Part shown: positions 34,080-45,577 of the stretch, piece after piece
Position numbering within the stretch: position 1 is the first letter of the stretch
How the letters are laid out: each line of letters opens with the position of its first letter
Assembly: GCF_013426205.1 (NCBI RefSeq)
Contig: NC_089423.1
Location: forward strand, 5,022,001-5,086,000
Source: Metarhizium brunneum
Taxonomy: Eukaryota; Ascomycota; Sordariomycetes; Hypocreales; Clavicipitaceae
DNA: 64,000 nt
Direction: 5' to 3'
Made by a program: the position numbers and the translations under genes
Notes under the pieces: generated by a model
Told to the model about the DNA's origin: nothing
The model's input: only the letters and a program-made list of their open reading frames with translations
The model's database searches: none

Positions 34080-36342
34080 CTAATTAATGGCAAACTGGCC
34101 CCAATCTCCCCAATTCAGAGGTAAGCCGATGTCTAGGTTTGCTTCCAAGACATCATCCACAGCTTCCAGGTTGAAGCTGGGGTCGATATGCCCAAAGACG
34201 TCCTGGCCCGAGATGGCGTCGATCAGCGAAAAGTCGACCGCATTGTCCATGCCGACGGCGGATGTAATACCAGCTGTATTTCCAGGCAGCATCTGGGTCT
34301 GCCGGACACTTTGGGACTGCACCCCGGCCGATGTTGATCTGGACCCGACATCCAACGGGACAGGGCTAGCAGCGTCCTTGGTTGTCAAGCTCGTAGCAGC
34401 GCGCTCCATCTCCTTGAGTACTCGTTCGCCTAGACCGGCGACTACGTTTGCGCTCCAGAAATGGTCACCGTATTTTCGCAACATTTCACAGTTCCGCTTG
34501 AACGAGCTCATGGCCCTGGCTCGGAACATGGCAAGCCGGCTGTGTCTCATCTTTCTGTACTCGACGCTCAGAGCGAGTGAAACTGCATACGGAATGAAGG
34601 GCATGGGGCTTAGGTGATCTCGAGGAACAGCACAGGCGATTCGCTCAGCGGCAAGGGACCGACGTGCGTTGGCAGACGGCGGCGGCAGAGTCGAGGCGGC
34701 ATGCACTGTTCCAGGGCGGGCTAATCTGCACGACAGAATTATGACGGCGTGGTAGAATGTCTCGATGGTCGCTATTATGGCGCGCGTTAGATGGGCTCGG
34801 CATGGAAATCTACGGGGAGGAGGATACCGACCAATGAGGGAGGATGGCACCTTGAGCGCATCCGCATCGACAATCATTGCCTCGAGGACGGGGAGGTCGA
34901 TGTATGCGATCTTTTCAAGACCAGATGCCTCTGCGCTGGGTCCTGGGCGGTACAGCTCAACAACTTGGTCCAGCCACTGAATAACTGATAAAAACAGTCG
35001 GAAACACGGCGGTCGTTTTCTGATGCAGGCTTCCAAATCAGCGCCAATGTCACGCTCGTGAATCAGACACGGTCTGCCATACTCGGCGGCGTTAATGCGG
35101 TCCAGGGCCCATACACAGCAAAACAAGTTCTCGAGGTCGTCGCAATTTGGCGCGTCGTATCGTAGCAAGTGTAAGCCAAGAGTCTGTATATGGTGAATGG
35201 CACGGCCGCCCAGTTGTGCGGGCAGGTCAGACTCCTCGGCACACGTTGGCTGCGTATACAAAGAAAGCATGATCAAAGCCTGAATGTGCATGACTCGATC
35301 TGTAATGAGGCTTGTTTCCAGTATGGCCCGCACAGACGAGGACAGGGACTGGGAAAAGTCTTGGGGAGACAGCAAACCAGGCCCGCGGTTCTGTAGCCGG
35401 TAATGCTCGGTGAGTTCTGGGTCAGCAGCAGCGGCGAGGCAAACAAGTTGGCGTAGTACTATGCTGCACGGGTGGTCGAGGTCGTTGTCAATGTCGGCGA
35501 TGGGAATGACTGGAAATATGGGATGGACCTTTTGGATATAGACATTCTTCAGGCGTGCAAAGTCCTCGGGCGGTGGGAGGCAGGACAGGCAGTGTTCCCG
35601 AACAAATGGCAGCAAGAAGTGGTCCATCAACGGAGGAGGTCGCGAGGTAATGAACTGAGACGATTGTCCGGTGCCCCCAAACGCACCAGACGACAGCCAG
35701 ATGCCCACATCTCCTTTTTGCGATGAGGCTCCGGCCGAAATGGAGGTGACTTCCAGAAACATGCCCTCGGGGTTAAGGTCGCCCACAAAACGGGAAGATT
35801 GCTGCTTGAGATGATCGGTTTGCGATGGCATGGCAACAGAGGCCCGGTGGCCCGAGTATGGAGGCTGACTAGTATGCAAAGCAAGCGCGGTATGTGATGT
35901 GTTGTTTACAGTGCCATTCTCATGCATCACGGCGGCGGTTCTCATCCGCGGTGTAACCACCGACGCACCCGTAGACGGCCTTGGAGCCCCGAGTCAGCAA
36001 AGGGAGGAGACAAGACGCATCGGAATCAGACATACGAGGCTTGCGAGGGCGACGAGTCCTGCCCTCGGTGCTCCTCCGAGGTGGATTCCTCCTGAGCATG
36101 AGCATCGTCGGCATGGATGCATCGTCGCTGTCACGCACAACAAGCCGCGATTGGTTAGCCAATGCTCAAACAGGCAACTAGACGGCCAGAGTCGGACCAA
36201 CCTTCTTACGCCGACATGCTGCGCAGGCCTGCTGGACTTGCTTGCGCTTGACGGGCAATCCTCCACGGCTGGGATCTGACGCCACGAACTTGACTTTTCG
36301 CGCCGGCGGAGGCGCAGAGGTGCTTGTTGGAGCGGCCGACAT
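34080..36342 (-). CDS. Fungal zinc-cluster transcription factor
   Basis: Four exons (36202-36342, 36036-36127, 34832-35979, 34080-34771) give 690 residues, all phases closing. The DNA-binding segment is split by intron 1: exon 1 ends QQACAACRRKK and exon 2 starts RRCIHADD. This gives Cys40, Cys43 and Cys50 in CX2CX6C spacing, then His52, but no clear second half of a six-cysteine cluster. The signature RFVGDLNPEG follows. From roughly residue 180 to 450 the sequence fits the fungal regulator middle homology region, with VHPIFPVIPIADI, ALIMLSLYTQPT and CCVWALDRINAAEYGRP. A 60-bp intron at 34772-34831 is stop-free and in frame; splicing joins PSSLI to ATIETFYHA as in relatives. The target genes are unknown, and the neighbours give no pathway clue. 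Confidence 0.88.
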
Positions 36343-36989
36343 GGCGGCATGGCATGGACGAGACCCTTTCTCAACGTCGTGTCCGTCTTTGACCGCTATG
36401 TGCGCTCATCGTGTCACCAGGAGAGAGCGAGGCCAGCGGGCGGCAGAATTCAACGAGGCCTCGACGTCCCAGGCCAGTCCGAGGTGATGATGCTTCACCG
36501 TTCTGGACCACGCGTGGTCTGATGCTCGAGACAGGCGCAAGTCAAGCCGCGTCAACTAGCACATGCGTGTGCAGCTCTCGCTCACTCGTCTGCGACCAGT
36601 TGTGGCCGGCTGATTTGACCGTTCTGGGCAATCCTGTACGAAGTACTATGACCGACTTTCCAGTCACCGATTTGTTCATCCGGACAAGCAGCTCGCCATG
36701 TTGGATGTGGGTTCAATGTTCACCGCACGTCCATTGCAGAGCCCAGCCACACCGAGCCATTCAACTGTGGCTGTGGCTGGGAGGTGTGAGCACGTGGCTT
36801 GAAAGCACCAGCTGACGCCAAAGCAGGAGCACAAGACGCCGTTGGCTGGCGTTCATGCTCATGCATGAAGCAGTCAGTCTAGCTACCTGCCTTAAGTACC
36901 TACCTACCTAGGTAGTCTATCGATAAGTGCAACATGATCACGTCCACATCCAACCGTCAGGACAATGGAACTTGATCACTGTCACGACG
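36343..36989. other. Intergenic, upstream of the regulator
   Basis: Promoter side of the zinc-cluster regulator. It contains three TACC units (36897-36908) merging into a perfect 12-bp palindrome at 36904-36915. No gene seen. Confidence 0.6.
36897..36915. repeat. TACC repeat and 12-bp palindrome
   Basis: Three TACC units run into CTACCTAGGTAG, a perfect palindrome. It lies about 560 bp upstream of the zinc-cluster regulator start. Such tetranucleotide repeats are frequent in fungal intergenic DNA, and a binding function is not shown. Confidence 0.7.
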
Positions 36990-38195
36990 CAGCATTTGTC
37001 TCAGAATGTCTTTGGTATCATCAGATCCATCGCTGCGTTTCGCCTCGCTGGTGGCTCAAAGGATACGATACGCTGACTGATATTGCCCAACTTCCTAGTG
37101 ATGGAGTGAGTGCTTCGGCTACAAACAATGTTTTTGCGCGTTATGGCACGGTACTGATACAGTTTTGTAATTAGACTACATCATCCTTGCTACCGATTCG
37201 GGCCGGATCGCCACCGTCGAGTACGCGCCGACAAAGAACTCTTTTTCTCGTATAGGCGCACGCCGTGTTGTTCCAGGTCAATCTCTTGCCACTGATCCAA
37301 AGGTCGCGCTTGTCCGATTGCCTCTATCGAAAAGAACAATCTGATTCATGTCCTTGATCGTAACGCTGAAGCGGAGCTCACTATATCATCACCACTGGGG
37401 GCTCGTAAGCACGGGATCCTCGACTTCTCGGTAGTGTCCCTTGATGTCGGCTATGCACTTCACAACCAGCAATGTGTCTTGGCGCTCAGCACCACTTTGT
37501 GGATAGCACACATTAACCCAGTCATGGGCGGGTTTTAGTCACTCCCCTTTCATACCATGAACATGGGCATGGAATTTCACAAGCGAACAGTGCGAGGAAG
37601 GCATCGTTGGAATCAACAGGGGTCGTCTCTAGTAAGTTTTTCCATGTGCACAACATCTGACTACTCCAGGCATCGTATCCGTCATGCTCCATTTGGAGTT
37701 GAATCAGTAATGGAGTGGCTGAGAGGCTAATCATTCTATTCTGCAGCGTCTTCTCTGTTGAAAAATTACGATATTCGTTTATTGAAAAGGTTGTGCCTCT
37801 TGCGTAGACTCCACGACAACGCATCGATCATCCGGACCAGCCTTGTATACTATAGAGCCCGAAAACAACACTTTAGACCCATCCCTCTGTGCGCAAGTAC
37901 TAGCTGATACAAATGTCACCAACGGTGATGCTAAGCACCTCCCGACCGACGACTTTGGTCTCCCAAATGGAAGAGGAAGATGGGCGTCTTGCGCTAGTAT
38001 CATCAATCCTATTAGAGGTGCCCCAAGTGTGCTTGACAGGTGCACTTGGAAGGGGACGAAGCGGGTGTCAGTGCAGCAGCTGTGCTGTTCACAAGCCTCC
38101 TGGTTTCTGGCACGGGGAAAGACATGAGTATGAACCCAAGACAGTCCTCCGAAGGTTTTATACATGTCTATCGTTTTCATGACGATGGCAGGGGA
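36990..38195 (+). pseudogene. RSE1: Decayed, internally deleted copy of RSE1/SF3B3
   Basis: RSE1 (SF3B3/SF3b130) is an essential beta-propeller protein of the U2 snRNP. Pieces recognisable in order are LSQNVFGIIRSIAAFRLAGG (from about 36996), then after an intron-like gap ending in [22 protein letters not shown] (about 37174), [43 protein letters not shown] (about 37575), YTIEPENNTLDP (about 37846), NGDAKHLPTDDFGLPNGRGR, GVSAAAVLFTS, VSGTGKDMSMNPR and GFIHVYRFHDDGR (about 38190). Stops and frame changes separate them. The N-terminal part ends near DVGYA and the text jumps to the C-terminal third, so several hundred codons of the middle are missing. The intron-like gap argues for a DNA-level duplicate, not a retrocopy. 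The functional gene must lie elsewhere. Confidence 0.88.
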
Positions 38196-39828
38196 CCATT
38201 GGAGTACTCATCCCCTTTGTCACCAGAGAAACGGCCGATTTCTTCCAGACTTTGGACATGCACATGCGCAACGACGATGCGCCTCTTGCTGGGTGTGACC
38301 ACTTGACGTACTGAGGGTATTGCGCCCCGCAAAAGGTGTCATAAACGGAGATTTGTGTGAGCATTTTTCACTCCTATAGTGACTTGTTTTTACCCAGCTA
38401 TTCGTGATCCGGTAGCCAGGTGATATCTCTTCTCGGCTGGGAACCTGTTATTGTGAACCCAATCTTGACGACAGTTATGCCCGTTGGGAGAACGTCTGGG
38501 CGATCAACTTTCTGCCAAATAGAGACAGATTTTGCGGTAATTATTCACATAAATAAGTCAAGCGAGGATTAGCTTAGTATTCGAATAAAATCAGAGGGCT
38601 GTAAATGGAATCTGTGCAATGGGTGATGACCTGGAACATAAATTAACTTATTAGACTGGTCGAGAACCAACTGACGGCCATGCTTCTACACACTTTTCCT
38701 GTAGACATCATCTCATTAAATGATGAACATCCTGATCAGCAAGTCACTGTGTCACGTTGCTGTATATGAGGCGGGTCGAGATCAAGAAGTCATATCATAG
38801 TGACACTGGTAGTACCCGAGGACTCTCACATAACAGAACGGACATGTCATGTTGTTCAATGTAGCAGAAGAGGAGGCCCTGTCATTCATTGTACCGGCTC
38901 CAAAGGAGCTGATTGCTTTTTCACCAAGACTCCGGACAATCAGACAGCAAAGCATGGACTCAGATGTAGATTCGTGACATGTCAGAACCCCATGTCACTA
39001 CAAGCATGTTTTGTGGTGATTGACATCGGCTCCGACCAAGATGATCCATGATGACCTTGCCATAAGTGATTGTGTGGTCTTTACCTCTTGCATGATGAAA
39101 TGTCGTTGAAGAGGAATTCAGAATGCCGTGGATGGTGGTTATTACGGCCCATAGTAGACGACTTGATGGAACGTGCTGGAAATCAAATTTCATGTACGAT
39201 CAAGACGACGACAAATTCTCAAGCTCATCACTATGGAACGATGAATCATTCCGCATCTGCAGTTTTTGGAGAATCCTGGATAGCAATCTCAAACTCCCGT
39301 GAAATGACGGGTAGATGACAGCATTGGCAAACAATCGGCGCCGGACAACTCTACTTTGTCAAACTGTGTCGCATTGAAAAGCGCAAATTTTTACTGGCCT
39401 TTAATTTGTAGGGAAATTTGGGAATTTAGACAGGCATGTGCAGGTAAGTCGCGAATTGTAAAGAGAGCGACGTGGGAGTTTGTCGGCGCAATCTATTCTG
39501 ACTGTTGTCAAAAAGAGTGAAGGTGTGCACTGAAATATGAATCATGTTGCCGCCGACACACCCTTTTGATTACGCCCATGTGTATTCTATCTGAAGCCCT
39601 TCCTTTGCAGTGGCTAGCTGTTGCCCTCAAAAGGGCATGAGGTGTGTGACGCAAACCGAGCCAGAGACCTTTTTTTTTTGTTCGGTCTCCCATTGCGTTC
39701 TCTGTACAAACATGCACCGAAGAAATGGCATTTAATAAGGTGTGTCCCCCGGGGACAGTTTTCACAGCTTCCCATGCGAAATGTCTCTGATAGACGTCCC
39801 CTGGCTTGTCTCTCATGAGAACCGCAAC
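38196..39828. other. Gene-poor stretch downstream of the RSE1 remnant
   Basis: AT-richer by eye than flanking genes and without a supported gene. It may hold further unrecognisable pieces of the decayed copy; a fragment PVARW near 38415 could be one. The last few hundred bases are the leader of the membrane protein gene. Two in-frame ATGs at 39742 and 39781 precede the chosen start. Confidence 0.5.
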
Positions 39829-41361
39829 ATGGCGACTGGCAGCATCCCGCTCGAGGCCTTTGGTCCTCCTCCGGAATATGAAGGCAGACTCAAGAGAAAT
39901 GTGGCGGGGCCAGTTCATAACCATTACTACACCCAGTCTGCGGAGGTACCTTGGTATCGTCGAAAACGATTCTGCTACCCGGCGATAGGACTCTTGGTGT
40001 TCACGGTAATCACATGTGCGGTCGTTCTCGGAGTGGTGCTCAAGTTGGAGTCTGCCAGGAAATCTGACACAACGACAAGTGACGACATCTCGTCGACAAC
40101 CACTCTCGGTAGTCAAACGGAGCCGAATTCTCTCGGCGCGTTGCCAACTACCCGTCGTACCTCGACACTTAAAGTGTCAGTGACTCCTGTCTCATCAACA
40201 TATACTCCCCCGTCGACTACGACAGAGGTTCAAGAGACGGCTACGCCATTCATCATGTCGGACAAGTCCCAGCTGGCATCACTCCTCGTCAGGAAAGGAG
40301 ACTCCGGCCAGGAGCGCAGACTGCTGGTCCTACAAGAAGACACTGGCCATCTCGCCGTTACTGAATGGGCCAACAGGACAGTCACCCGCTTCCGAATCAG
40401 CGAGAAGCTGGACTCGTCGGCCCCGGAACCCAAGCCAGGAACCCCCCTCGCCATGGAAGCCGATCAAACGGGGTCGGTGCACCTATTCTACCTGAGCCAG
40501 ACCAATCTGATTTCACACGTCTCCGAGGCGGCAGCCGGGAGATGGAAAGCAGGCGAGGTGACCGACGAGCGCGGCGGCATCCGAACCTCCTCATCGTCAG
40601 GTCTATCCGCGGCATGGCACAGGGGGCGGAGAACGCCAGACCTGCTCGTCTTGGCGTACGACGATGCCTCCCAGGAGTTGCGGCTCGCCATGGCAGACGA
40701 CCCCGTCGGCCGAAACGCCTGGTACGTAGCCAACGTCACCTCCGTCCTGGCGGAATCGGTGCCCGGCCAGTCGAATATGCCCTGCTACTCACTCGCAGGC
40801 GACTGGCGCGACAAGAGATTCAAGTCTGACGACGACGGTCAAGGGCGTCCAACTCTTCTGATTGGGGTCGTTGACAAGAACGAGGTGGTTGCTTGGGACT
40901 GCGCAATTGACTTTTGGCCGCCGCCAGACGTCCAAGTCCAGTGTGACAAGGCCGAGGGGGCATTCGCGGGTAAGTACGGAGTAGCCTGGTGTCGGTTCGA
41001 CTGCGCGGTGAAGCGGTTTTGGACTTACAGCGCGCTTTTAGATGCCAAGGGCGACGGACTTGGCCTGAGCCCAGTGCCCAAGCAGCTCCTTTGGCTACAA
41101 CCTCATGAGCAGGACGGATACGACTTTACGCTTCTATCTACCGACGGCTCGAACCTCGTTCGCGAAAATTTGGTCGGGGCAAGCGCAGTACGGAATACAA
41201 GTCTGGGCTTTGTAGCGAAATCTCCCATCGCAGCCATGTCAGCCACGTCGGAGGGGCTGGTGTTTTTATCCCTGGGAAAGGAGCTCCAGCTGTATCAAAA
41301 ATCTGGCCGCGGGTGGGAGAGTTCCGGGTTGGCTGAGTTGCGCGACGGTCTGCAGGCGTGA
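39829..41361 (+). CDS. Type II membrane protein with lectin-like propeller domain
   Basis: Single exon, 510 residues from the chosen ATG (context AAC ATG G); upstream in-frame ATGs would add 16 or 29 residues. A cytoplasmic head of about 45 residues contains RRKR just before one hydrophobic segment (49-72), which points to a type II single-pass protein. A Ser/Thr-rich stalk (about 75-140) is probably O-glycosylated. The C-terminal 360 residues carry repeated strands with patterns like LLVLAYD, LRLAMADDP and VHLFYLSQTN. This fits the six-bladed propeller of fungal fucose-specific lectins, although I cannot verify the sugar-binding residues. N-glycosylation sites such as NRT and NVT are visible. 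An outer domain in wall or secretory lumen is inferred. Confidence 0.8.
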   Translation: MATGSIPLEAFGPPPEYEGRLKRNVAGPVHNHYYTQSAEVPWYRRKRFCYPAIGLLVFTVITCAVVLGVVLKLESARKSDTTTSDDISSTTTLGSQTEPNSLGALPTTRRTSTLKVSVTPVSSTYTPPSTTTEVQETATPFIMSDKSQLASLLVRKGDSGQERRLLVLQEDTGHLAVTEWANRTVTRFRISEKLDSSAPEPKPGTPLAMEADQTGSVHLFYLSQTNLISHVSEAAAGRWKAGEVTDERGGIRTSSSSGLSAAWHRGRRTPDLLVLAYDDASQELRLAMADDPVGRNAWYVANVTSVLAESVPGQSNMPCYSLAGDWRDKRFKSDDDGQGRPTLLIGVVDKNEVVAWDCAIDFWPPPDVQVQCDKAEGAFAGKYGVAWCRFDCAVKRFWTYSALLDAKGDGLGLSPVPKQLLWLQPHEQDGYDFTLLSTDGSNLVRENLVGASAVRNTSLGFVAKSPIAAMSATSEGLVFLSLGKELQLYQKSGRGWESSGLAELRDGLQA

Positions 41362-42052
41362 AGCGACACGAGTGTGGAGAAGGTTGCAATGGATAGCTGG
41401 ACGCGGCAGTGAATATCGGGCAGCTCCATCACTTGATTCACGGTCGTCGGTGATGAAGGCGGCCGTTGGACAGGCAACCATGTAAATAGTGGGAAACGCG
41501 GTGACTTTTCTGTTTGCACACGTCCAAGGCCACTAATTGATTCACACAGACTCGCACTAAAGAGCCGACAAAAAAAAATAGCAGGCCAACCGTGACGCAG
41601 GGTCTCGCGACTGGCGACCTGATGGCCAAGCGTGCTTTTACATACCTTGTACACGTCCTCGCAGATGGAGTCGTGACGCCAAAACGATCCAGGGTCTGAC
41701 CTGGACCCTGCCATCGCAGAAACGGTTGGCTAACGGCTGCCGCCGCTGTGGGGCCGAGCCACCGACGCGACCGGCAGCTAAGCCGCAAATGGAAATAAGT
41801 AAACAACAGCCCAGTCTGCGTCGCATGGTGACAATGCCTCGGGCAGAGTCCAGACACGTCGAACAAGACGGCCGGCCCATGGACACGGTCCTTTGTTTTC
41901 TTAAATGCGAATTGAGACCTTTTCTTGGACGTTTGCTTCCTTTGACTTCTCCGTCACCCCGGGCTGTCGATTCTCACTTGCGACGTCTTTGCTGTCCCAG
42001 ACCCTTGATACTTGATTGATATTGTGCTTGTCTTGCGGTGGCATCGTAAGAT
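41362..42052. other. Intergenic, 0.7 kb
   Basis: The 3' flank of the propeller protein and promoter of the coiled-coil gene. Minus-strand ORFs here are shadows with no recognised content. Confidence 0.6.
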
Positions 42053-44212
42053 ATGGCAGATCTCAATATCCCCATTGCCGTTCGGCGAACCCGTCGAAGC
42101 AATGCCGGCATCGTGAAGGTAGAGGAAACCGAGTCGGCAGCTCTGCCGCCCAAAACCCCGCGACGGGCAAGGAGGGCAGTCCGGTTCTCTGATCCAGGTC
42201 TATCAATGTCGAGCGGATTGACGCCCATGATCAACCGCACATGCATCAACACTCCTCGGCAGCGGCGTCGTGTGTCAACGCCAGCCATCTCCACAAGAAG
42301 CGGAACGCCTGGCCCCCCAAACACAATCTTCCTATCCCACAATCACCATCAATCGTCAAACTCGTTGCATCACACCATCGACGGCCGCGTTGAGAGACGC
42401 ATTCGTCGAAGCAATCTTCGGGACTTGCTCAACAAGCTCGAGCAGGAAAAGAAACGCAAGACACAGCAGTCTCAAGCCGAGATTAGCCATCTCAAGTCTG
42501 AGATCAAATCCAGGGACAGAGACATCTACGAGCTGCAAAACGCCACCATAGTTGTCGACAATGAGAGGATTTGGGACCTGGAGCAGCAAATTGAAAATCT
42601 CAAGGACGAGCTAGCCAAGAGGCCCTCGACTCCGCATCACCAAACGACAAGCTACGACTGGACATTGGCAGCGCGCGACCCATTTTCAGATGAATACACA
42701 GACATGGGCATGGACGAGGAAGAGGACCAGTTCGGCGACGCAACCATGGCACACTTTGTAGCGAGCACTCCCTCCCGAGCTCGGTCCTCGTTTCCCACGC
42801 CTCCCGCCACGAGCCCTATGCTTCCCTCTACGCCATGCTCCTCGAGACCGTGTCTGCCTACCCCCCGGTCTCACACGGGCACCCAGGTCTGCCTCCCCGA
42901 CCCAGAGAAGCGGCAAGCGCAAGAGGAGCTCGCATCGCTGCAGCTCGAAGTGTGCAAGCTGACGGCCACGCTGGACTCGTACAAGAACCTGAGCGCAAAG
43001 CTCAAAGAGAAGCTCGCCTCCGTGGAGCCCATCTCGCCGCAGAGCGACGACGCCCCCGCGGCACACGTCCTGGAGAGCAAGATTGACGCCCTGCTGCAAG
43101 ACATGTCTGACCGGACGGAAGCCGTACGGCTACTCGGCGCTTCCATCGCCGACCTGGGCTTTCCCGGCGCCGACGCCAGCGACATGATGGCGGCGCTGTC
43201 GTCCGGCTTCCGCGCCGCCCGCCTCGAGCTAGAATACCTCACCCCCGGGGAGATTGCGCTGCCGCTGACCTCCCACGGCGCCGAGGTGCTCGATCTGCTT
43301 CTCGTGCGCCTGCGCGAGCTAGCCAAGAAGGCCAAGGAGGACGAGTCCTCGATAGACGAGTACCACGAGCTCGAGCAGTCGCTGCGCAAACAGCTCGACG
43401 CGAGGGTCAGCGCCATGGACCAGCTCAGGAGCGAAATGGCCAAGGCAGAGCGGCTCCTGCACGAGAAGGGCCTCAAAGTCCAGGACCTCGAGGTCGCAAA
43501 CGAGCGTCTCCGGGGCGCAGTCGACGGGTACATCCGCGACATGTCGGAGCTGGAGAAGCTCGTGCAGCGGATGGAGGAGGAACACCGCGACGCAGCGGCC
43601 ACGAGCTCGGCGCAGCGCGAGTTCGACCGGCACGAGCTGCAGAAGAGGGACGCCGGCATCGCCGAGCTGCAGGAGAGGCTTGCCGACGCGGTGCGGCAGT
43701 CGGCCCGTCTGCAGAGGGAGATGGGCGACGTGCAGGACAGCAGCACGCGGCACGTCGTGTCGTTGAACAGGCGGCACGGCGCGGCGCTGGCCCTCCGCGA
43801 CGCGCGTGTCCTGGAGCTGCGCGGCGAGATTGACCGCGTCAACGACTCCCTGCGCGCTGCTCACGAGACCATCGTGGTGCTGCGCGTGGATAAGGGCGCT
43901 TTGGAGGCGCGCGTGGACGACGAGCGCGCCAGGGCCAAGGCGGCTGTGGAATCGGTCAAGGCGGAGCTGCAGCGTGTCTTGCAGATGAGCCACGACTTTC
44001 TGAGGAGTCCTGGGCGGGAAGGGAGGCAGGCTGGTTTGCGCGACGAGGCCGAGGATGAGCTTGCTTCTTCGCCGTCCCGTGTCGATGGCAAGGCGGCGGC
44101 TGCGGCTGCTGCTTCTGGTTCTTTGGTGCCGATGGCGAGTGGGAGGAAGCTCCGTAGACGGTATGATAGCGGACTGGGTTTGCTGGAGGAGGATGACGTG
44201 GAAATGTTTTAA
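42053..44212 (+). CDS. Coiled-coil protein, unknown function
   Basis: Single exon, 719 residues. The first 110 residues are basic and Ser/Pro/Thr-rich with several TP and SP sites (TPRR, NTPRQ, STPAIS), suggesting phosphorylation by a proline-directed kinase. Residues about 120-185 form a first coiled coil. A linker with many STP/TPP motifs follows (about 240-280). A long, strongly charged coiled coil runs from about 285 to 650 and includes EDESSIDEYHELEQSLRKQL. The end, RKLRRRYDSGLGLLEEDD, is a basic-then-acidic tail. This build is common in spindle-pole, kinetochore or septum scaffolds, but no family motif identifies it. The coding strand is very GC-rich and gives long shadow ORFs on the other strand. 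Confidence 0.85.
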   Translation: MADLNIPIAVRRTRRSNAGIVKVEETESAALPPKTPRRARRAVRFSDPGLSMSSGLTPMINRTCINTPRQRRRVSTPAISTRSGTPGPPNTIFLSHNHHQSSNSLHHTIDGRVERRIRRSNLRDLLNKLEQEKKRKTQQSQAEISHLKSEIKSRDRDIYELQNATIVVDNERIWDLEQQIENLKDELAKRPSTPHHQTTSYDWTLAARDPFSDEYTDMGMDEEEDQFGDATMAHFVASTPSRARSSFPTPPATSPMLPSTPCSSRPCLPTPRSHTGTQVCLPDPEKRQAQEELASLQLEVCKLTATLDSYKNLSAKLKEKLASVEPISPQSDDAPAAHVLESKIDALLQDMSDRTEAVRLLGASIADLGFPGADASDMMAALSSGFRAARLELEYLTPGEIALPLTSHGAEVLDLLLVRLRELAKKAKEDESSIDEYHELEQSLRKQLDARVSAMDQLRSEMAKAERLLHEKGLKVQDLEVANERLRGAVDGYIRDMSELEKLVQRMEEEHRDAAATSSAQREFDRHELQKRDAGIAELQERLADAVRQSARLQREMGDVQDSSTRHVVSLNRRHGAALALRDARVLELRGEIDRVNDSLRAAHETIVVLRVDKGALEARVDDERARAKAAVESVKAELQRVLQMSHDFLRSPGREGRQAGLRDEAEDELASSPSRVDGKAAAAAAASGSLVPMASGRKLRRRYDSGLGLLEEDDVEMF

Positions 44213-45577
44213 TCTGGGGCCGAGTGCTGCGTGTTGCCGTTGTTGAGATGTCTGGTGTTTTGGTGGTTTTGTCGGGCGTTGCGGCGTCATTTTCACTTGC
44301 ATCTGTGGAGTCACTCATTTGTACTATCATGTAAGCATTTTTCTTTGTAGAAACAGACTCATAATTTATCAATGGCAAATGTGTCTGCCAAGTGTCACTG
44401 GCTCGTGTTGCATACAAGTTTCTGTTCTGTGCACGATGTGGACGGTACATCATGGCGATACTGGCATTGATGGCAGTCCTTTCTATGCTCACCCTGGTCA
44501 CTCTACTGAAGAGACGACTTCATCACGTTCAGCATAGAGTCATGGACCATCTTGCAAAGACAAGTTCCGTAGCTATTGGCTATTTCGCCCGCGGACTCGG
44601 CTTGGGGAGCGTCAATCCTGATGCTTCCCTGATGCTCTGTTTCCAACAAGCATGGTCCGTCTCGTACTTGGAATTAAGATTGGCCGAGACATACATTAAA
44701 TAAAAGTGCCAAAGAGTAGTTACTTACGTATTCACTCCAAAAAGGGACATGTTTCAGGGAGAGAGACAAACAGAACTAGCCAATATAATATTGAAAGATG
44801 TCATCTTTACCAAATACACAAGAATTCACTCACATGTTGCACACTTGATTATTGGATCCTTAATCACAGCTGATCCCCGTTCAACAAAATTGCTCCTTGT
44901 ACAGACATAAACATGAAGCATCCCAAAGCCTGCTTCGCCGCGAGTTACCAGTGGAAATACGACAGGTCCATCATCATCCTTCTTCCCCCTCGACTGACAC
45001 CAGGCCACGCTACCGCTGCAAAAGCAAACAGCTTGTGCTGGACAGGAGCCTGGCAAGACGAGACCAAAGGACAAACACACAGGTCGTTACATCGCATAGC
45101 ATGACCAATTCCTTCACCCCCGGTGGACAGCCACGCCAGCAACAGCTGCAGTCGTCTTGCCCTTGTGTCACCCGGCTCCGTCGAATCATGAATTTCCTCC
45201 ACTAGCAAGAGCCCTGGTTGACCTACTCCGTACGTGTCATGTAGATCCCCGTGGCCGGCATACCTGACGAAACACGCCACTCGTGTCGTGTCTCGCCTCC
45301 ATGGTACGAGGCCCCTCGTACGGAGTATGCTGCACTTTTGGCTGCATTGGGACAGCACACGCCATTGGCACGGCTTATCTCATTCTGCTCTGCTTTCAAT
45401 GCGGATTATCTCATTGTGCTACGTGCCCGTCATTCCATGGTGTTGAATAACGTGGCAACCGGCAAGGTGTGGCGTGGTCAACGAGTATATATTCAACATG
45501 GCCATTCCGAGCCCATGACACCTTCTTCTTCCTTGGCCTAGGGAGCCGGTTCTCCATCCATCCAGACCTCCTTGAAT
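44213..45577. other. Intergenic, 1.4 kb
   Basis: No supported gene. A plus ORF of 103 codons at 44392-44703 with one hydrophobic stretch has no recognised relatives. Motif copies lie at 45224-45232 (reverse) and 45319-45327 (forward), only 86 bp apart. Confidence 0.5.

Noticed and set aside
42871..44314. Two minus ORFs of more than 320 codons
   Set aside because: Both lie opposite the coiled-coil gene and are Ser/Arg- or His/Leu-rich shadows; the plus frame shows coherent heptads.
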